From Trichomonas vaginalis G3 (Eukaryota > Parabasalia > Trichomonadida > Trichomonadidae): 64,000 bases of DNA. This document shows, one piece after another, positions 1 through 9,907 of this stretch (positions within the stretch are counted from its first letter, which is position 1; each line of letters begins with the position of its first letter). The DNA lies in the NCBI RefSeq assembly GCF_026262505.1, contig NC_067206.1, positions 18,683,319 through 18,747,318 of the forward strand, written 5' to 3'. The translations under genes and the position numbers were made by a program. Under the pieces are notes generated by a model. The model had not been told where the DNA came from. It made no database searches and worked only from the letters and a program-made list of their open reading frames with translations.

Positions 1-2006
1 TTATCGTTAAAACCGCTTCAGGAGGTCTTCACATTTATTGTAACACTAATTTCTTCTATTCAGTTTCGAACAGAATGATTAAATGCTATTCCTGCAATGA
101 TTACGATATTGATATAATGACTTCTATGGATGATTCAAAGCGTTCTTTAGTAGTTATGGCTGATTCAAGAGTTCGCAAGAATGCAACAGAACCAATCAAT
201 ACATACTCATTCATTCGTGGAAGTTACGACTCGACCATAACCAGAACAGTGAATGATATATTAAATGATTTGAATATTAAGGTAAGAGTTGAACAGAAGA
301 ACGAAGAAATAAAGACTATCATGAATGAAAACAAAGATGTAAACATTGACGATAAACTTGCCCAGAGCATAGTTTGATGGCATCTGTGATTTTGAAGTAC
401 ATAATGACGGTGGAAATATGAATTTAGAAAAAGAAGTTACATTATTCACACTGTTTCAAGCAATTAATTCATTACCTAATCATTTAATTAATGAAGCATA
501 CGATAATGTTTATAACTTCTGCAATTTAACTGAAAAAGCAAAAAGTAATTTTGAAAAAGCACGTAATATATTGCACATTTAATGACTTCTCCATTTGTTT
601 TGGTGAAGATTCTAAAACTATATCAAAAGGAATATTATGATGAATATGTTTTACCTTTATTACGTAAGCCAAAAATAACATTTGATATCAAACTTGATGA
701 CTCGTTTTTGATAACAGATCTTAGACGAAGGCTGAAAATCATCAGTATAAAAACAGTTCTGAAGTAATTGAGGATTTATCACGTGTAATCCGTTTTGTAG
801 ATTGTGGAAATAAATATTTCATTCAAAAGATTACAACATACACGACAAAATGAATCAAATATCATTCGTTCTTCAATCAAACATGAAAGAGTCACTCAAA
901 ATGATTAAATTATTTAAAGAAGAAGTAAAACCATAACAGCATGGGATGTACTACTAAATCAATTGTCTTCATTAACCGTTAAGGTGTTTGCTTTAAATCT
1001 GATTCTCCAGATGTTTTCTCAACGTTTCAGGGTTATAAATACAACGTTCTTGAAAAGCCTGATTACTCAAAAATTGAGATGTTTATGGATTTCATTAAAG
1101 AAGCCATTTGTGATAATAACGATGAAGTGTATAATACCTTCTCGGCTGGATTGCATCAATGATTCAACATCCTGGAATCAAGAATGAAACAGCAATTATT
1201 TTGAAAGGACTTCAGGGAACAGGTAAAAACAGATTCACAGACATTATTTCTGAACTTCTCGCTGGTTATTTCATGTAAAAAACATTACCGAAATAGGTGA
1301 GCTAACGGGTAATTTCAATTCAGTAGTTGAGAATAAAATGTTTCTTGTACTTAATGAACTCAAGAATGTAGGTGAAGATAGACTCGCAAACTTCAACGCT
1401 TTGAAATCAATTATAACGGATAATGAGATTAGAATTAATGAAAAGAATCAACCTAGAAGAACAGCACAGAACGTTGCAAACTTCATTTTCGTAACTAATA
1501 ACGTTTACCCTGTCAAAATTGAAGTTGGAGACAGAAGATACGTAGTTTTAAGAGTTAATGGTAAATTTAAGGGTCAATTTGATTACTTCAAGAATTTAAT
1601 GGATTCATGTACAAAGGAATTTTATGATAATTTACTAACATATTTTATGCAATATGACCTTTCATCATTTAATGTACGAATCATACCGATGACTGAAGCC
1701 AAACAAGATTTAATCGAGTTATCATCAAATCCTTTAGATGTATGGATAAATACACATTATGATGAATTGTGTGCAGGTATGACGTGTAAAAATGCTCTAT
1801 TCTGCAAACCATCAGACATGAAAGACAAGAATTTTCAAATGAGTATTAAGGATAAATGTGATAAGAAACAGAGAAGAATAGATGGTAAACAGACATGGTA
1901 TTATGTTTTGAAAGAAGAAATGAAAGGATTATATAAACAGGTTGAACCAAACGATAATGAGGATTCATTTACTGATGATGAAATACCTGTAAATGAAGCT
2001 TTATAA
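1..2006 (+). pseudogene. Primase / SF3 helicase region of element A (broken)
   Basis: This is the replication initiator of the element: an archaeo-eukaryotic primase (prim-pol) domain followed by a superfamily 3 helicase. The prim-pol-like part is recognisable near the window start by TASGGLHIYC-type and DIDIMTS-type motifs. The helicase part has a P-loop of the form LQGTGKN, an FLVLNEL Walker B region, a TNN sensor and a DRRY motif. The homologous gene of element B begins with a full prim-pol domain; here the window starts inside it. The region is broken. It lies on the strand opposite to the polymerase and integrase of the same element, whereas in B all three genes share a strand. That orientation difference is treated as a separate finding. 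Confidence 0.88.
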
Positions 2007-2208
2007 AGTATGATTTGAATTTATTTTTGCATTAATCCCCCATGTTGTCAAAATGTCATGTTGTCTCATTTTTTCAGAGAAGTTAAATAACCGAGTGACA
2101 CTGAGTGACATAGTGACACCTTCAGTTCTTCAAAAATAAATAATTATTGAATAACCTGAAATCATTAACGATAAAATAAGTGATAACAAATTTTTATTTT
2201 TATCATAA
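2007..2208. other. Intergenic spacer of element A, decayed copy of the cassette repeat
   Basis: About 200 bases between the helicase region and the small 54-codon ORF. It contains a TGTTGTCAAAATGTCATG motif and a diverged CCGAG-type short repeat, matching the much better preserved repeat beside the helicase in element B (40400-40511). No gene is visible. Confidence 0.6.
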
Positions 2209-2373
2209 ATGAATACCCCACAAGCTCAAAATTTACCACGAATCATAACAAGGGAGGAAATGATAAAAATGATGCAAGAACATGTTAAAAATAACAAACC
2301 ACTAAAACTGAGAAAATGTGGTTATGCAGTAATGATGGAAAGAGAGATGTTGTCGAAGAGGAATAAAAATTAA
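2209..2373 (+). CDS. 54-codon conserved small ORF (element A)
   Basis: A short ORF with an ATG directly after a TTTTTATTTTTATCATAA leader, encoding a basic, Met-rich peptide that begins MNTPQAQNLPRI. The same ORF occurs in element B (37632-37796, minus strand) with almost no amino-acid change. Its stop codon overlaps by a few bases the stop codon of the convergent 90-codon ORF, and the same tail-to-tail overlap exists in B. Conservation across two copies plus a typical element leader supports a real gene. Function is unknown; the basic, helical look would suit a small DNA-binding or regulatory protein, but that is a guess. Confidence 0.62.
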   Translation: MNTPQAQNLPRIITREEMIKMMQEHVKNNKPLKLRKCGYAVMMEREMLSKRNKN

Positions 2374-2642
2374 ATTTGGATTGAGTTTAAAAATTCATCT
2401 TTATTAAATTCATCTCTTCCAATCAATTTATTTATTCTATTAAATTCTTTTATTTTTGCTTCACTCAGTTTAAGGATTGAACGGTAAGTTTCTAATTTTT
2501 CGATTATTTCTTTCCTCTCTTTATCGTTTTCAACCTCACCGCATTGTGGCTTCTTTTTGTAATAGCATATTTTTGATTTAATTCTGTTTAGTTTCTTTTT
2601 ATATTCATTGTCTGGACTCTTGGATGCTTCGTTGTCACTCAT
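2370..2642 (-). CDS. 90-aa charged helical protein (element A)
   Basis: Small Lys/Glu-rich protein beginning MSDNEASKSPDN. It is predicted to be mostly helical, with one KKKPQCG-type segment near the middle. The element B homologue (37372-37635, 87 aa) is near-identical and sits in the same place, just downstream of the integrase on the same strand. The start codon follows a T-rich leader ending in TTTCGTAAGAA, a form seen at other element genes. Function is not recognised. Its fixed position after the integrase suggests co-expression with it. Confidence 0.7.
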   Translation of the reverse strand: MSDNEASKSPDNEYKKKLNRIKSKICYYKKKPQCGEVENDKERKEIIEKLETYRSILKLSEAKIKEFNRINKLIGRDEFNKDEFLNSIQI

Positions 2643-2661
2643 TTCTTACGAAATAAAAAAA

Positions 2662-4208
2662 TTAAATATTATTTAAATATAATGGAGTAATAAAATAAAT
2701 CGGAATTTCTATTAATTTATTGTTAACCTCAACTAATGCATTGCCGTTAATATATCTAACAAATTCAGCTATTGTGTCAAATCTTCGTCTTCTTTTTGTC
2801 ATTGATTTATCAGTTTTTCCATAATCGAGATGAATCAAAACTTTATCCCCTTGTTTAAAATTCATGAGCCCCGAATTAATTTGTTCACGTTTAACATCAT
2901 TCAACCTTTCCATTTGCTTTCTAATATATTCCCATTCTTTTGAAATATCATTTTTCATTTCCACTGGTTTCATGTTTATTGTTCTATGCCATGTATTATT
3001 GTAATAATATACTAACTGTTGTATGATGGAGTCATGATTTCCATCCCAGTATATCTGACCGTTAACCCCTAACGCATCTCTAAGAGTTCTCATTACCGCA
3101 TCAACTATTTTATTATGAAACGTATATGGAGAGGATGAAAAGTAAAAATTAATTTGTGGGAAATAATGAGTCATAGCTGCCTGAAATCCTTTATCACCAT
3201 CACCCCTGATATTATCTACTCTTTCATGATCTAGTAAGTATTGAATAGCTCTTCTTGTTTCCTGTTCTGTTTTCCCTTTCACTGGAATGCAATATAAATA
3301 TCTGGTGTTAATGTTAATGGTAAATAAATAAGTAACGTTTCCTTTTGAATATTCTAAATGATCGATTTCATATGAATATGGATATGGTGCAAATGAAGGC
3401 GACTAAATTTTTCCTTTAACGGTTGAATTTTTGGGTCAATTGGTTTATTTAATATCTTGAAATCCTTTTTAAAATCTTTTTGTTTCTTTAATGTTTTGAA
3501 ATGGATATAATAAAGTGAATGATGAAGATTAACTGAAGGAGGAGTGGTTTTGGTGTTGCAGGTACTGTCGTTAGAGGTTTTGGTGTTGCAAGTGGTTTAA
3601 TTTTATCTGCTTTGATTTTGGATGATGAAGTTTTGGAATTCCTTCCTTCCTTCATTAATTCTGGATGTATTCTATTCATTTGTTTTAAATATGCTGTATA
3701 TAAAGGTTTAATATACTTTCCCGCTTCGAGTTTATGTTGAAGGATGAATTCCAAAAGTTGATCTTCATTTAAAAGTCGGGCTGAATATGGTTTAACTAAT
3801 GAATCATAAATTAAAGCTTGTGCATCATTTATGGTCTGAAGGACCTGGCGTTTTGCACCTTTTGTTTTTGCTTCTTTTGCTTTTGCGGCTCAGGATTATA
3901 TAATTTATATAATTCATCAATATCTTCTTCTGTTAATACTTTATTTTTAAAATCTTTCAATTGTTTCAGTTGTGATTTAGTTTTTCCCTTTGAATATTCA
4001 TTATTTTAATTTTGTCTTTAATTTTAGAAATTATTCTATCATGATATTTCAAAATTTCATTTTTATAATATGGATAATAATATCCCATATCATCACCCGT
4101 TATATTATTATTATATTTTTGGAGATATGATTTTAATTCATAATAACTAAGAATTTTTTGATTAAGTACTAAATCATCAATTAAATTTTCTAAATCTGCG
4201 TTATCCAT
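2662..4208 (-). pseudogene. Retroviral-type integrase region of element A (broken)
   Basis: Homologue of the 501-aa integrase of element B. Seen from its start (4208, MDNADLENL) it has a helical N-terminal domain, a Lys/Pro-rich linker, an RNase H-fold rve catalytic core with an RGDGDKGF segment, and a C-terminal chromodomain-like beta module ending in FITPLYLNNI. In Polintons this enzyme inserts the element and makes the 6-bp target duplication. The region is broken. It lies between the polymerase and the 90-aa gene, all on the minus strand. A degenerate double hairpin at 3833-3859 is absent from the B copy. Confidence 0.88.
3833..3859. repeat. Degenerate 27-bp double hairpin in element A
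   Basis: GGTCT-GAA-GGACC (five-base stem with one wobble pair, three-base loop) is followed after one base by GGCGT-TTT-GCACC, a poorer stem of the same 13-base layout. Element B has no hairpin at the corresponding place. The arrangement matches the better double hairpins at 6888-6913 and 7047-7072. Confidence 0.45.
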
Positions 4209-4310
4209 TTATATAAAAATAAAATAAATGTTTTAAGGGTGCCCACCTCTTTGAATCATAGTATCAAAAACATCATTAACGGTTCCTTTTGTCTCTTCTG
4301 TGGCATTTTA

Positions 4311-7300
4311 TTAAATAAATGGCATACAACATCCATTTTCACAACACACAGCCTTAGTGTGTGCTCCTGTTAATGCAGTCTTACCAATTGTTAAGCGAGT
4401 CATTGACCCGTTTTTAAGTTGTAAATTAATATTCTGACCATCAAATATCACTTTATTTCATTATTATATCCAAATAATTTTTAGGTGTTAATTGTTTATT
4501 TTGTCGTAAACTAACTCCTTTCATTTTTTGTGCAATCTTTTTAAAATCACTTCCATCAATTGAACCGTTGAATGATGTATAACACTTGGGGCATAAAGCA
4601 ACCATGTTATCACCTTGTTTCTCAATTGCTAAACCCAATAACTTCTTCTCATGTGCTTTTTCTTCAGCTTTATTCTTTAATTTAGGTTTAAATTTCTCAT
4701 TAAAACAAAAGAAATCAAAAGGTGCGAATTTGTAAATGTTTTTATCATAAAATTGTTTATCAGTAACAATTGCTTGAAATGCTTGAGTGTTAGGAAGATT
4801 TGGGTCGCCAGCGATTGCCCAATAAGATGAATCAGTATCACCTTCAATGAAATGAAAACGATTAACATTCATGCATTTATACATAAAATCATAAATGAAA
4901 ACCAAATACCAGTATTTTGCGTTATCTAAAGTGAAGAATGCCTCTTGTAAACATGTATCACATCTATAAAATCTATCTTTAAGCATCACTTGATACGTAT
5001 CTTCACCTATTTCTCTTATGTTTTTAAACTTATTTGACATACATGCAACGCGTGCCTTCTGTGCATTCATTATTTTAGTCTTTGCGTAATTTTGTGTATT
5101 CATTGCATCGTAACCATATGATCCATTAAGTGAAATCTTGCAAAATAAACTTTTTCCTTTATTTCCTTCTAATTCAGCCTTTTGTCTTTCGTTCATAAAT
5201 TCGTTCGCAAATTCATTAAAGCAAGTGTTTTTCGTAAATGTTAAAATTGATTGAATATCATCAATGATAAAATGAAATCTGTCTATTAGATACCAAAGAT
5301 AATAAGAAGAAAATGGTTGATATTGGTTGTGTGTTGATGCTAACTGAGTTAATTTCCTCTGTTTCTGGTCAACTGGTAGATTGTTTGATTTCATGTAATT
5401 ATACATAAAACTGCCAATTGTTTTTTCATCTGTGATAATATCTAAGTTTCTTATTATTGGTAAAAAGTTTATGTAATCATTAATGTATTTTTCATCAATG
5501 TGACCCTTTACTTCAGCCACGAATAAAGTATTTTTCTTTCTAATTATTCCCAGTGCTTTTGCTTTCTTTGTTGCTGTATCACAAATGATAACACCATTCA
5601 ATCTTCCCGGCATATACATTTTATGGTCAGTATATTGAATGAAATCATGAGGATTAGATGAAAATGATGAAGGATATAATGAATTAAAATCAACACCAAC
5701 AAAATGAGTCATAATGTTGGTGGTGTCCTCATTTGATACAGTTTTAGTTTCTGGATTATATGAAAGTTTATTAATGTGCGTGATTCCTTTAAGATTAACA
5801 CGATGTTGAACATTTGATAGACCACCAGTAATTCCATTACGGAGAATGTGATAAGCTTCAACTGAATCTAAAGTCATTGGTAAATTATTTTTTAATGCAT
5901 AATTTCTTAAATTGATTCTTAAACGTTGAACATCTTCATCTTTATTTGATTTTACGACATTGCAATAACAACACATTAACTGACAATTTTCTTTGGTATG
6001 TGGTTTTTCATTATCGATTCTATCCAATGTTGGTTTATTAGCATATGTAAACGCTTTACCACACATTTTGCATTTAGATGAAAGGATTAAATCGTGATAG
6101 TATTGATAGTCATTCATTGAAACATTGTTTTTAGTATCCCTTTCTGCTTTTTCATCTTGTTTCTTATATGATTCAATTTTATATTTCCAATACTTTTTCG
6201 TTAATTCAAAACTTGATTCCACATTTTCTTCTTCTGGATATGTTTCGTTAGGATTGAAGTTCTTATATGCTAACGCGTAACGAATCATTGATGCATTCGA
6301 TGATAAAGAAAGATTATGAAGCATGTCAATTTTATAAACAAATGTTTCTTCAATAATTTTATCAATTGGGTTAATCATAATTTCAACGTCTTTATTGCAA
6401 TAATGAATAAAATATTCTAATCTATTCTCAAAATTTTTAGCATCATTGAGATATATTTGATAATCTGAATCGGATATAGTTTCTTGAGTTAATGCTGAAT
6501 AAAATGAATCTTGAGTGAATGGTTCCTTTTTATATAATTCATCTTCGTAATTCTCCCATGTGATGAATTGATAAGGGAAAAAGGATTTAACACGTGATTT
6601 ATTGTTTCCGAAATCTTGAGTGAATTGGTCTAATGTCCCACCCGCTATATAATTTCTGATGTCAATAAATCTTAATTCATATGGACAGTTTGTTTTCTTT
6701 ACAATGACTTGCTTAAATTGAGAAGAAGAACCCAGCATTGATTTTATTTTCCATTTTGCAGTGTTTAAATCACGAAGAATTAAATTTAAATCAAACTTTC
6801 CCGAATTAAAACCTATGATATTCACTTTATTAAATTCTTCATCTAAAAGCTCTTTCATTGCTTCCTTTTGTTTCTCATTTAATGTATGGGACAAAGTCCC
6901 CGTCGTTTGCGGCTTCATTAATTCTTCATATTGTTCAATATTTGATTTAGCAACTAATGAACAGGTTGAAAATAAAAATTCAATCCAATCAGAGATGAAC
7001 GAATCACTTGATGTTAAGCAAAAATTCCTCGTAAATGTTTTATCACGGTCTACGACCTCGCCGCTTTGCGGCTTTATTTTGACAGTTGATGATACCATAA
7101 ATGGTTTTAAGTAAGCGTTCAAAGTTGCACATTCAGAAAGTTGAAGTTCTTCTTTAGTCTCTAATGTTTCGAAGTCAAAAGTAATATAATATCTTGTTGG
7201 TTTATAATATTCCTGCAAATTATGTGCTAATAGCCATTGATATATCTTCTGTTTCGTGATATGTGGTGCATATGGTTGTTGTGTGTTTTGCAATTGAACG

Positions 7301-7809
7301 TCTTGAATTAATCTTCCATTATTTTCTTTACATTTCTCACAATGTTTTAAAAATCTTCTTTGGTTTTTCCTTTCTGGATCATCACGGATAGAATATACTT
7401 CTTCTTTGCAAAAGGGGCAAACTTTATATCCTGTGAGTGCTTCAACGTCTGTAATTCTGTCAGCGTGAAGTTTTCCACATGGACTCTGTGTTAATAAAAT
7501 ATTTACTGTTTCAAATTCTGGATCTATCATTATTGATTCCACTAATGGAAAGTCTACCTTGTTAATGTCTACGTCTTCTGGTTGAGGGTCACAATAATAA
7601 AAATCAATATTAACGTTTAACATTCTTGCTAACCTCTCACTTTCTGATGAAATGTCAAATCCTTCATATGCATCTATGGCTTCATTTAAATAACTTCTAC
7701 GAGTTTTAGGATTAACACCATCAGGAATGTTATAGAAGCGTTTAAATAACCTTCTACCTTCGGCTCTTATTTGATTATCATTCATTTTAGCTGTTCCATT
7801 TTTATTCAT
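4311..7809 (-). CDS. polB: Protein-primed family B DNA polymerase of element A
   Basis: This polymerase would replicate the element from a protein primer bound at its ends, as in adenovirus and phi29. From the start (7809, MNKNGTAKMND) it has a Cys/His zinc-finger-like stretch, the three exonuclease motifs (DFET, FNSGKFD, YCNKDV), an embedded HNH-like Cys/Asp/His module, polymerase motif A (DFNSLYPS), motif B (ISLNGSYG) and motif C (DTDS), then a CPKC pair near the C-terminus. It is nearly identical to the B copy apart from two 27-base in-frame insertions made of GC-rich hairpins (6888-6913 and 7047-7072). It is open over most of its length. The start follows an AT-rich leader typical of the element. 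Confidence 0.93.
6888..6913. repeat. GC-rich double-hairpin micro-insert in polB (first)
   Basis: GGGAC-AAA-GTCCC (perfect five-base stem, three-base loop) is followed by GTCG-TTTG-CGGC. It lies within a 27-base in-frame insertion relative to the polymerase of element B and encodes a KPQTTGTLSH-type segment. The surrounding DNA is strongly AT-rich, so the GC content stands out. Confidence 0.75.
7047..7072. repeat. GC-rich double-hairpin micro-insert in polB (second)
   Basis: GGTC-TAC-GACC is followed by two bases and GCCGC-TTT-GCGGC, a perfect five-base stem. As with the first insert, it lies in a 27-base in-frame insertion absent from element B and encodes a KPQSGEVVDR-type segment. The two inserts share the same GCGGC-type half. 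Confidence 0.78.
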
Positions 7810-7871
7810 TTATGTAAGAATAAAAATTAAAAATAAATAAAAATAAAGTTTATTTTTTTTTTAAAGTCCGA

Positions 7872-7884
7872 GACTCAGAGAGTC
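7872..7884. repeat. 13-bp GC hairpin between polB and the next gene
   Basis: GACTC-AGA-GAGTC, a perfect five-base stem with a three-base loop, sits in the short gap between the polymerase start and the stop of the unknown gene. The homologous gap in element B is eight bases shorter and lacks this hairpin. It belongs to the same 5+3+5 class as the inserts in the polymerase. Confidence 0.6.
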
Positions 7885-7889
7885 CAGGG

Positions 7890-9000
7890 CTAAAGTCCAT
7901 AAAATGAATTAAGAACACATAAATTTTTATCATCCGCGACGTGACGAATACATTTTAATTTACTCAAGAATGCGTACCCTGATACATTAAATCTAATTCC
8001 TGTCTTATTTAATTTCACAACTTTGAAAAGGAATGTATGAATAGCTATAAAATGATGAGATGATGTTTTATGGGTTGCTTCCATTTTTTCTGAAATAAAT
8101 GAATAAATATAATGTTTATAAGTTTTCATATCTTTTATGTTCTTAATAACGAATGGTATAGACCTTTCAACTTCGTCTTCCTTCGGTGCTGTTCTTTCAT
8201 ATGAAACATTATTGGTATCTTCAATAATGAAACCACAATCGCATAAAATTTTATATGTACCAATTGTTTCTTTTGATATTTTATCTAACAAATCAAAAAC
8301 TTTATCAACACCTGTACATTTATTTAAATAATAATTTGTGTAAATATCATGGTCTTCTTTCTTAATCGTATTTGTTGCATATGTTACATTTTTCAGTGCT
8401 TTTTTGAATTTTTCAGAATCAAGAGGAGGTGAAAGTAATATACATGGATAATCTCCATCGTCAATAAACTGAAGCTTATGTTTATGAATAAATTTAGTAC
8501 CTTCTTCTGAAAGTGTTTCGTCTATTTCACCATCTAATAAATTTTGTGTTGATTCTGAGACATAATTTTTATATCTTTCTTCATGAGATTTTTGAACTGC
8601 TGATTCTGAAGCTGGGATATTCATTAAACCCTCTACTTCATTTTCATTATATTTTTCAACTTCTCTTAATTCCTTAATTTTTTCATCTATTTCATCTCTT
8701 ATTTTTTCCAGTCTTTCAATTTCATCATATTCATCATCTTAATCCGTTCTTCATAATATTCAGGGAAAACATCAGGTTCTTTAGGTTTTCTTCTTCAGAT
8801 GTGGGATATAAGAAATTTATAACATCATCTTTATTCATTTTTCTATCATAATCAAACTCATTTAAAAACTCCGCGAATTTTTGACAATTTCTTAAATAAT
8901 ATTTACTAACCTCATAACCCGCTTCCTCTAATATATCCTTTATTTCCTCATTTGTGGATCCCAATTTTTTAACGTTGTTAGTTTTGACACTCATTTTCAT
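7890..9000 (-). pseudogene. Unknown element protein upstream of polB (element A, broken)
   Basis: The homologous region of element B is 31161-32277. The start (9000, MKMSVKTNN) follows a leader shared with the B end gene. An N-terminal helical domain of about 85 residues ends near a FLYP motif; then comes a Glu/Lys-rich coiled-coil stretch and a globular C-terminal part ending in NSFYGL. The C-terminal part is near-identical to B, while the N-terminal domain is clearly more diverged, which points to recombination between element lineages. Its place directly before the polymerase could suit a terminal protein, but I see no sequence proof. The region is broken. Confidence 0.6.
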
Positions 9001-9025
9001 ACAAATTAAAAAATAAATTATTCAA

Positions 9026-9046
9026 AAATGTAAGACATGAATTTTT
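9026..9046 (-). promoter_or_regulatory. Recurrent element leader motif (ATTCATGTCTTACATTTTTG)
   Basis: On the minus strand this 21-base window reads as AAATTCATGTCTTACATTT plus flanking T and G, 26 bases before the start of the unknown gene at 9000. Close copies occur in element B at about 30816, 37858, 37984, 40493, 40603 and 48958, several of them a short distance upstream of gene starts. It is a candidate element promoter or 5' leader signal. Confidence 0.45.
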
Positions 9047-9058
9047 AAAGTTTATTTT

Positions 9059-9647
9059 TCATTCATGAAAATAATTATTTCTAATTTCTTTTACTCTCTC
9101 GTACATACTAGATTTAAAGAATTCAGAACTTTTACCATAATCTCCTAAATGTTTTCTTATCCCTAACGTGTGCCAGTTATTATATGAAACTGTATAAACT
9201 TTATCTTTATCTTTACACCTTTCATCACTTCCAATATATTTATATTTCAATTTTGATTTAGCATTTTCATATTCATTAACGTAATAATTCACAGTCTTCC
9301 TTTTTAAATAAATGTTTTATGTATTCAGGATTTAATACTCTACGTTTATACGCTCCTAACTTAGTTCTAAAGGTTTTTCTACAAAATTTAGGAATTCCAT
9401 CCTCTTTAATGTCATCAATGATTTCCATTTCATTATTTTCAATTTCTTCTTCTCGTTTATGAGGTCTTTGATTATGACTCCATTGATTCCATGAAATTAA
9501 ATATTCTTTATCATTATATTTATACCTCATTAGCTTATTTTGGCTTTCATATTCATTTAATAATTCACAATCTTCATTTTTAAATTGAAGTTTAACCCAT
9601 TCAGGATTTAAACAATGTTTAATTAATCGTGGAATATCTGACATCAT
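9059..9647 (-). pseudogene. Terminal two-module repeat protein of element A (broken)
   Basis: This region encodes two related modules of about 60-80 residues. Each has the pattern NPE-W/Y-[VI]K-x2-FK[KN]EDCELL followed by a YKY segment and an SWNQW or SYNNW motif. Aromatic and Trp repeats of this kind resemble the small DNA-binding modules that accompany homing endonucleases, but no nuclease domain is visible. The gene lies between the unknown gene and the terminal repeat of A. Element B has no counterpart here and carries part of a different gene instead, so this looks like swappable terminal cargo. The region is broken, with few breaks. Confidence 0.5.
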
Positions 9648-9761
9648 CTATATATAGCTTCTTTTATAAAAAATAAAAAAATAAATTATTTTAAAATTAA
9701 TGTTAATTTTTTAAATGTGTTTATAAATTATATTTTAATGCATCGTCTATATATAGATGTA

Positions 9762-9798
9762 ACAAAAAAAGTCACACAACCCGCACTCATATACTACT
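9762..9798. repeat. Right terminal repeat of element A (outermost part)
   Basis: The minus strand from 9798 reads AGTAGTATATGA and continues through a GTGACTTTTTTTGT segment, matching the first ~37 bases of both ends of element B with a few changes. Further inward A and B differ, so only the outermost segment is conserved between the copies. The host sequence resumes at 9799 with GTTCAA, a candidate 6-bp target duplication whose partner lies outside the window. Confidence 0.82.
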
Positions 9799-9907
9799 GT
9801 TCAATTTTTCTTTGAAAGCTTCCGAAATGCTTGTATCGTGAAATAGACGTTAGAATCTTTTATAATTTCTTTATAATTTTATCAAAATTTCAAATAAAAT
9901 TTTATAA

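Larger units (their letters stand above)
1..9798. mobile_element. Maverick/Polinton element A, right-hand part
   Basis: The element runs in from before the window and ends at 9798, where the terminal ~37 bases match the end of element B on the opposite strand (outermost bases AGTAGTATATGA on the minus strand). Visible parts are a primase-helicase, a 54-codon ORF, a 90-codon ORF, a retroviral-type integrase, a protein-primed DNA polymerase B, an unknown protein and a terminal repeat-domain gene. Gene content and polymerase type are those of Maverick/Polinton elements. The element is broken, with about fifteen breaks in the visible part, although the polymerase stays open over most of its length. 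Protein-level identity to B is very high in the polymerase, so the two copies separated recently. Its right end lies 110 bases upstream of the start codon of the host DHHC-type gene. Confidence 0.93.
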
